Assembly (NCBI GenBank): GCA_010405405.1
Contig: MU004233.1
Location: 2,699,882 to 2,763,881 of the forward strand
Reading direction: 5' to 3'
DNA length: 64,000 bases
Origin: Microthyrium microscopicum
Lineage: Eukaryota; Ascomycota; Dothideomycetes; Microthyriales; Microthyriaceae
The notes under the pieces were generated by a model, which saw only the letters and a program-made list of their open reading frames with translations, searched no databases and was not told the origin of the DNA. Below, piece after piece: positions 57,398 to 64,000 of the stretch (its first letter is position 1; the number at the start of each line of letters is the position of its first letter). Position numbers and translations under genes: made by a program.

Positions 57398-59680
57398 ATG
57401 TCCAGCGAAGGTTTGTTGTTGCCTTATATACTGGACGCTTGAAAGCTAACTTCTGCCCACCTGGCAGATTGGCCATTGTGCATGACTTGCCAGTCGATCG
57501 TCCTTCCTGACTGGTATGACACTGGCTGGTCGTTTGAGTACAGTTCTGTCAGCGACATTTTTGTAGCTGCCAAAAATCGCTGTGCATTCTGCTACTATAT
57601 TAAGCTCTGGATTGAACGTCTTGATTACAGATTACCTTTGGTCGAGTCCGTGCGATTGAGGTTGATCAAATATGATGACGGACAGAATACCATAGGGATT
57701 GGATGTATGCCATCAAACTTCCCTCCCAAGGTCGACGTCATCTTTCAAGGACTCGACTTCTACGTTGAAAGATTAAAAGGTTCTATTGCATGCCCGAAGT
57801 GTGCAATATGTGTCGCTAATCACTCAGAACCAGACAGCAAACATACTACTGGCGTATTCGCTAGGCGAGACACTATCAAAGATATGCAATCAATGGAAAC
57901 ATTCAATTTAGCCCGAAAATGGTTGAATAAATGTCTAAACAATCATAGTTCGGATTGTAAGGTAGCAACCGTACCTGAATTGCCTCCCCGAGTACTTGAT
58001 GTATCTCTTGCGCAAAGAACTGGACAGGTCCAATTGTATATTACCTCTGAGGGTGCTGTCAAAGCTGCGAATTACTTAGCACTTTCCTACTGTTGGGGCC
58101 AGGTGCATTCCATAACTACTACAAAGTCGACCATAGAAGATCGTAGGAAAGGAATATCAATGTCTGAGTTGCCAAGGTATCATTTTGATGAGGTCCATGG
58201 AAAAGTCATATGCTGATTTGCACTGTGCAGAACCATACGAGACGCTGTCAAAGTTACGATTGAGCTTGGCTATCAATATCTATGGGTTGATCGACTTTGC
58301 ATTCTACAGGGAACAGACTCCGAGTCTCTCGACGATTGGAAGTACCAGTGCGGTTTGATGGAGCAGATCTATGGGCAAGCCACTGTTACTATTTCTGCTT
58401 CTGCAGTGGAGGACCCAGAAGGTGGACTATTTCTTCCCCGGCGATTTGCCCTGAAAGTGGTAAGTTAAATCTGCATATCGAGTCATTCACTGATCTCTCG
58501 ACTCACTTGGTGGTAGCAAAGTAGCTGCTGGCTCTCATTGCAGTCGATGGGCACCTGATACTTCACATGAGCGCTAGACTACTTTGTAATGTGAGATTGC
58601 ACCATCACTTCGGCGTCTCTAGACTTCCTGTTTATATAACATACTAACCAGTTTCAGGCAATACGAGAGACCGGCGGAGCCTGGAGAGAAGAACCGGTCT
58701 TGCTGAGCTGCGCTCGACCGTCCAAGAAGTCCTACGATGAAGAACCCATAAACACTCGAGCTTGGACGATGCAAGAGTATCTCTTATCACCTAGAGTACT
58801 AGTCTACTCTACCCGTACTGTAACGTGGGTTTGTAGTAGCGGGTTCTTCAAGGAGCCACTGGAAGGTAACGAAGGCGTTCATTGGAGCCGTGAGTACATC
58901 CAAAGACTTTCAGCTATCAACAATGGGTATGACTGGCACACGTTGGTCACGAACTATTGTACACGGAACTTGTCACGAAACAACGATAAGCTGACAGCCT
59001 TTGCTGGAATCGCACGTCGGTTCCATAAACAAAGAGCCAAAGCTTCTGATCGCTACCTTGCCGGTATATGGAAAGCGCAAATCGCTCGGGACTTGCTTTG
59101 GATCCGTGTCGCCCCTGCACATATCACCACAGGGGCCACATTTTACAATCCTTCCCAGCATAGCACTAGCATCTGCTCAACGGAGGAATACCGAGCTCCC
59201 AGTTGGTCATGGGCGTCCATAGACGGAGGTATCTCATATCCTCCATTTACACAGGCAGCATCAAGAAGGTCCGCCACGCGAATCCTAAGAGCAGAGACGC
59301 ATCTAGAAAACCTTGACGAATATGGAAGCGTTACTGGCGGCGAAATCGAAGCACGTGGGTCACTGCTACCTGGATGGTTGAACTTCGAAGATTCCCAAAC
59401 GGGACCTTGGGTCATGGTTGATGTCAAATCCGGCTCAGAAGCTGTGACACATAAGAAAAAGCTAGGATATGCTTTCCTGGATGACAAAGACGGCATTCAG
59501 CGAGCTAGTGGAAACATATTTTGCCTGAATCTGGTGATTTCTGGGAAATTTGTTTATGGTTTGATTTTGATCTCGGTCCCTGAGAAACCTGGGTATTTCA
59601 CCAGAGTTGGAGTTGTACGGATACAACGAGCAGAACTTGCATCGAAAGAGGCGCCAGACGAAACTATTGTCATATTATAA
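57398..59680 (+). CDS. HET-domain (heterokaryon incompatibility) protein
   Basis: Exons are 57398-57410 (13 nt, MSSE), 57468-58176, 58231-58459 and 58658-59680, total 657 aa, divisible by three. The tiny first exon is supported by a GTTTGT donor, GCTAAC branch, CAG acceptor and phase, giving MSSEDWPLCMTCQSIVLPDW. The HET domain (about 205-350) has the three classic blocks: YLALSYCWG, LGYQYLWVDRLCILQ and NTRAWTMQEYLLSPRVLVY. The N-terminal region has CX2C pairs (CMTC, CAFC, CPKC, CAIC) that may bind zinc. The 198-nt third intron has stops in all frames and is not coding. HET proteins trigger cell death on non-self fusion. The partner locus cannot be told. Confidence 0.88.
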
Positions 59681-60127
59681 GCTTATGTTATAATCTTGAG
59701 TAGTAACTTTGAGCTCAGTGGCTGGAATATGCCATATAATCGATGGGCAAAAAGCTTCCCGTGGCCCCATCAGTTTCAATGGCTCCCGCGACCACTACTA
59801 GACAACAAGTGCTATAATGTTCCATTGCACCCGACAAACTGTGCCGGCTGAAAGCTTTCTATGGTGCTAAGCGCACTCGATACTAGTGTGTATCGTGTAA
59901 GTGCCATCGAAGTCGACGGGTCACGCTAGTCATTTTGTCCATCGATTATTCTGGTACCATTTGAGATATGTACCATTTTTCAGATTTGAGGAGCCATATA
60001 AGCAAGCTATTGTTCGGAGGCATGGATTCAACCATTTTCTCTCTCTTGAAATATTGCGAACTCTGCGGCATGATTCAATATCTCGGTTTTCGCCTACGAA
60101 GTTCAACCCACCTCCGCTAACATCAAT
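59681..60127. other. Intergenic, with two possible relics of the introner palindrome
   Basis: This is 447 bp. CCATCAGTTTCAATGG (59767-59782) and CCATCGAAGTCGACGG (59903-59918) resemble the CCATC-N6-GATGG palindrome with one mismatch each in the right arm, as old copies would. No donor or acceptor pair was recognised. Confidence 0.35.
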
Positions 60128-61734
60128 ATGGCCTGCCCCGATCGCTCAACAAGAACATTCGATGAGGCGGTAGAGCTCTATCTTCAGGAGCGAAAACTTC
60201 TGTTTCCCGAAGCCCAAAACTGGAGTACAATTTCACCGATTTTATTGTCACCTTGGGGATATTCTTTTCGAACTGCAGCTCCACAGTTTAAAGCTAGGTT
60301 AGTACATTGTTATTAGAATGGTTATTGTCATCTCAGCTGCAACAGAATTAAAGGTCCCTGGAGATTAAAGTGCAATAATTAACAAATGACAGCTTTCGAA
60401 CGCAGATCGAAGAGCATGTGCGGGTTCCCGCCTATATCTATTCCCCTGAAACGTACGAATTTATGGGATTTGACCAAGACACAGCCTGGAGGCTGTGGGC
60501 GACCATTGGCCCAGGTTTCGAAGAGGAAGATCGATCATATCCTGATTTCATGATCGGATTCCTTCTTAGAGCATATATATTATGTGTCAAATTCAAATGG
60601 ACATGTCCAGAGCCTGATTCCGATGCCATCTGCATGAACGATGACTGGCTTGGCCATATGAAACAGATTGGCATACGTCAGGTAAGTTGAGCTCCGCTGA
60701 ATTTCCCAGAGTCTAATACAGTCGCTGCAGGAACTACAAGACGCGATCATGCTACCAGAGTACACTGATATACGCTTGACAGCATCTTGCAATTTCTGGC
60801 TAATCGACACCATGAGATTGAGATTTGATGCTCTCTATAAGTTGAACGATCGAGGACATGACCAACTAATTCATTCAAAGTATATCTTCACCAGTAAATG
60901 TCTACTGAACAGAAATCCCAGGCCTCAGCCACGTTCAGAATGCTACACCAGGTTATACCACGTCAATACCCATGACATCAATTCGACAGCTGACGCGGAC
61001 AATGACAATGAGCTGACTGGTGTGCCTACGCTTTGGCTACGATGTGGAGATTTCTCTAGTGGAGCAAATGTGGACTATTATACACCACAAGTTGAGACGG
61101 CGGATCGCTATGCTTGCTACGCCAAGGTTAGGTCAAAATATGCAGCCATAACGATTGCGGAGATATTCGTGCCGAACAAATGGCTCGCACAACTGACGAC
61201 AAAACAGTTCGAAACGCCAGATACGGAATGGAAGGAAAAAGTCTGGACTTGCCGTAGGCGAAACATTCTACCTCTATTGGATGGGGTTGTACCGCCAGAT
61301 GAAGAGGAAGCCTTGATTATTGGACCTATTTCTAAAATCTTCGATTGGCAACCAGATGCATTTGGGAGCACGGAAGACATCTTGGACATGCATGCACTCA
61401 AGGTTCGTATTAATGGACAAGAAAAGGCGGCTGTCCAATGGGCTTTCTGTGGCCAGAACTCTTTAACGAGTCTGAGAGTGTAAGTAGAGTTTATTTAACC
61501 TTGAGTTTGGCAGCTTCGCTCTTCTGAATTGCTGCTCTGTTGAGATCGATAGATACAGATAGGAGCATTTTGAAGATTATGGCTAGCACTTCAAGTGCTG
61601 TGATTATCCCGTGCTAACGGTTTTCTAGGAATTTGAAACGGGATGGGTGGACTACAACACATCAAATCGGTGCTTTTTTCAGGTCTCTTCCCTGGGGCCT
61701 TAATGTAAAGGTTTTGGTGAGAGAAATTGGCTAA
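60128..61734 (+). CDS. Hypothetical protein, four exons
   Basis: Exons are 60128-60297, 60393-60681, 60731-61479 and 61629-61734, all in phase; the product is 437 aa. The last intron (149 nt, GTAAGT donor, GCTAAC branch, TCTAG acceptor) is easily missed; skipping it would end the protein at a chance stop at 61483. The N-terminus (TRTFDEAVELYLQERKLLFP) is helical. The middle has WLIDTMRLRFDALYKLN; near the C-terminus is RRRNILPLLDGVVPPDEEEA. No signal peptide, TM segment or known domain is seen. It follows the HET and 2EXR genes and may be another lineage-specific gene. Confidence 0.65.
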
Positions 61735-62530
61735 CTAAAAGAGGGGCTTATACCTTAGTTATTTATACATTTTCGCTAGTCACTGATCATTTCCTGGATG
61801 TCAAGGCACTTGCATTATGTGCGTAATGTGTCTATGATAGACATTGTAGTCCATAGGTAGATGGGAGCGCCGCCGAAATCGGTCAGTTTGGAGAGTTGAT
61901 ACTCGAGAGTACACCAGTCTTACTATTCTATCCAATAGTGCATTATTCTCTTGAATATATACTTCGAAGTTCATTTTGTGTGTCTCTCGGTTGCTCGAAT
62001 TGCCGACACCAGTTGAGTAGACTATTCTTGCAACTTCCAAATCCGAAGTTCAGAACACTTCAAACAATATCTATAGTGGGATTCAGCTTAAACTATGTAA
62101 AAGGTAACGCATTCTACATACCGACAGGCATAATATAGCTATACTTAATCAAGTCCCTATACTAGGCTGATCAGCGTGGTTGATAGTCAGTTTAGCCACA
62201 GCCTTGCCGTCAGCCTCATAGAGGCCATTCTGGCCAATGACAGCCACTCTCCTGCAGGCCATTTTGACAACATTACCTCAACTTTAACAACGAACACTCA
62301 GGCATCCCATCCATACCTTCCACCATTACCCCATTATTCCACCATCGCTACATACCATAAAGAACAATATCAATCCATCCATTGTCATCGTGGCCCAGCA
62401 ACCGCCCGCATTCTCCTGATCCAACTACATCCTCTCCCACCATCGCCAAAACACCCCCAACCCCACTTCACCATCCACAATCGCACTACCACCGTCCATC
62501 GCAAAGGCATATACAATCGCTACAAGAACC
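61735..62530. other. Intergenic region, 0.8 kb, promoter of RAM2
   Basis: The first 400 bp are AT-rich with no ORF of interest. The last 300 bp before the ATG are C-rich and low in G on the plus strand, a typical pyrimidine-rich fungal promoter and leader. Long ORFs here reflect that bias. Confidence 0.45.
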
Positions 62531-63544
62531 ATGGGCAAATACGCCGACTCCCCCGAATGGGCCGACGTCGTCCCAATCTCCCAACAAGAACACATGCCCG
62601 CACCCCTAGCCCAAATCGCATACACAGACGAATACGCCGAAGCAATGTCCTACCTGCGCGCCACAATGGCCTCCAACGAACTCAGCGAGCGCGTCCTTGC
62701 GCTGACGGAAGATATCATACGCTTAAATCCATCACACTACACCGTCTGGTAAACCACCACCACCACCCACCCTTCCCCCTACACAATCCTCCCCATCCCC
62801 ATCATACACTAACAACTAATCCACCATAGGCTCTACCGATTCCGCACCCTCTCCGCCCTCCCCACCGCCTCCCTAACAACCGAACTAACCACCTTCCTCA
62901 ACCCACTCTCCCTGCGGCACCTGAAAAACTACCAAATCTGGCACCACCGGCAACTCCTCGTGTCCGCCATTGGATCCTACGAAGGCGAGGCGGAGTTTCT
63001 GGTAGATATGTTCGCCAAAGATGCGAAAAACTACCACGTCTGGAGCTACCGCCAATGGCTAGTCCGACATTTCAAGCTCTTCCACTCCGCCAGCGAACTC
63101 GCGTTCACAGAGCAATTAATCGGGGAAGATGTGAGGAATAATAGCGCGTGGAATCATCGATGGCACGTGAATTTCGCTGATGGCGATGGATTGAGCGATT
63201 CAGGGCTAGTAGCGAAGGAGCTGGAGTATGCGATGGGAAAGATTGAGTTGGCGGCGCAGAATGAGAGTGCTTGGAATTATTTACGTGGGTTACTGGCGAA
63301 GGGGGCGGGAGTGGAGGAGAGTAAGGTGGTGCAATTTGCGGTGAAATATGCTGGGTTGGATGGTGGAGAGGTTAAGAGTACACATGCGTTGGATCTGCTG
63401 GCGAGTATATATGGTAAAGATCCTGCGAAGAAGGAGAGTGCTGTGCAGGCGCTGGAGTTGTTGGCGGATAAATATGATCCAATTCGGGCGCCGTATTGGC
63501 GGTATCGATTGGCGATGGTAAATTCTGGAGTTGCGGCTAGTTAG
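62531..63544 (+). CDS. RAM2: Protein farnesyltransferase/geranylgeranyltransferase I alpha subunit
   Basis: Exons are 62531-62748 and 62830-63544; the intron (GTAAAC donor, CATAG acceptor) splits the first repeat in phase. The product is 310 aa, normal for the family. Five prenyltransferase alpha repeats are visible: NPSHYTVWLYR, NYQIWHHRQ, NYHVWSYRQWLV, NNSAWNHRWHV and NESAWNYLRGLL. This shared alpha subunit pairs with separate beta subunits to attach farnesyl or geranylgeranyl to CaaX proteins such as Ras and Rho. The N-terminal YADSPEWADVVPI also fits the family. No anomalies are seen. Confidence 0.95.
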
Positions 63545-63815
63545 ACGGGCAGGGATGTTGATATGAAGTGATGAAAATGAAATCATTCTTTGCATTTAAA
63601 TTCAGTTCATGGGTCAACAAAAGCTAGAAGCTCGTCGCGGCGGTATCACAGAGGACTATTGAAAGGAAAGGCCAATATCTAGATTTCATCATTGATCATT
63701 GCATATAGATACATTCTGATTCAACCTGGTAAAAACTCTAGCGAATCACAACATTTCATCCAAGACGATAAATATCGCAAAAAAAGATACAAAAAGTCCT
63801 CAGATACAGCAAATC

Positions 63816-64000
63816 TTACTTGACAATCTTGCAAATTAAATCTTGTGAATCGACTGAATCTCCAACCTTGACAGACAAGCTGCCAACTTTGCCAGAATGT
63901 GAAGCAGAAATATTCATTTCCTACCAACCAGATTAGTAAATATTTCTTGATTATGTGAGAGGAGAGATTTACCATCTTCATTGCGTTCAACACGGCAATT
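63816..64000 (-). CDS. PYC: Pyruvate carboxylase, C-terminal biotinyl domain (cut by window edge)
   Basis: The last exon is 63920-63816; the preceding exon runs from 63973 to beyond the window. The intron 63921-63972 (GTAAAT donor, TACTAAT branch, GGTAG acceptor) is phase 0 and lies right after the biotin site. The spliced end reads IAVLNAMKM then EMNISASHSGKVGSLSVKVG and ends in LICKIVK. The Lys in AMKM carries biotin. The sequence after it (ISASHSGKV, GDSVDSQDL) matches the end of fungal pyruvate carboxylase best. Another biotin enzyme cannot be excluded from 44 residues. Pyruvate carboxylase makes oxaloacetate in the cytosol of fungi. Confidence 0.8.

Noticed and set aside
58460-58657. Possible extra exon inside the long third HET intron
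   Set aside because: All three frames contain stops between usable splice sites, and direct splicing keeps phase.
1-64000. tRNA, rRNA, CRISPR arrays, telomere or virus-derived genes
   Set aside because: Looked for T-loop words, spaced repeats, telomeric repeats and viral domains; none found. Absence by eye is not proof; a tRNA covariance search would settle the tRNA case.

Overview
The window is nuclear DNA of a filamentous ascomycete (Pezizomycotina). The evidence is: intron-rich genes with short GT-AG introns (about 49-60 nt) and CTAAC/CTGAC branch sites; fungal-only families (velvet, HET, 2EXR, Zn2Cys6, NACHT/STAND, CBM14 and CBM18 secreted proteins); and a sharply bounded AT-rich block typical of repeat-induced point mutation (RIP). 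The mix of HET, 2EXR and NACHT genes fits Leotiomycetes or Dothideomycetes; the sequence alone does not decide between them.

Layout. 1-10.1 kb: 3' end of a hybrid histidine kinase, a secreted two-domain CBM14 protein, an ER J-protein (ERJ5), a SET-MYND protein and a Zn2Cys6 regulator. 11.5-20.5 kb: a Ser-rich CBM18 wall protein, a small unknown gene and an ER-type Ca2+-ATPase (SERCA). 21.4-30.2 kb: a NACHT/STAND receptor-like gene whose frame is crossed by a TGA (probably in an intron), a WW-PhoD phosphatase-like protein and a small unknown gene. 30.35-33.74 kb: a 153-bp MITE with perfect 39-bp inverted ends, then a 3.1-kb AT-rich RIP-like block. 34.3-45.5 kb: a 1526-aa Gln-rich/coiled-coil protein, a foldback element, a C2H2 regulator, a four-TM protein and a rhodanese-type TrhO/UPF0176 protein. 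46.2-48.5 kb: a VelB-like velvet gene with unusually long, mutually related introns. 50.7-53.8 kb: housekeeping CYT1 and RPS28 plus a small basic protein. 54-61.7 kb: FHA-kinase, 2EXR, HET and an unknown gene. 62.5-64 kb: the prenyltransferase alpha subunit RAM2 and the 3' end of pyruvate carboxylase.

The most unusual signal is at 46.2-48.5 kb. Both coding introns of the velvet gene, and two further intron-like segments joined head to tail just 3' of its stop codon, carry copies of a 16-bp palindrome, CCATC-N6-GATGG. Several also share sequence at the donor and branch/acceptor ends. This is the hallmark of introner-like elements (self-multiplying introns). The tandem pair creates an AG|GT junction with no exon between, as in stepwise-spliced 'stwintrons'. 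The same palindrome occurs in both arms of the intergenic foldback element at 39.3 kb, which suggests a link between a non-autonomous DNA element and intron gain.

The genes mostly act independently, as is usual in fungi. Spliced models were built by hand from GT/AG sites, branch motifs and phase; for the complete multi-exon models the summed exon lengths are divisible by three. No tRNA, rRNA or CRISPR was recognised.
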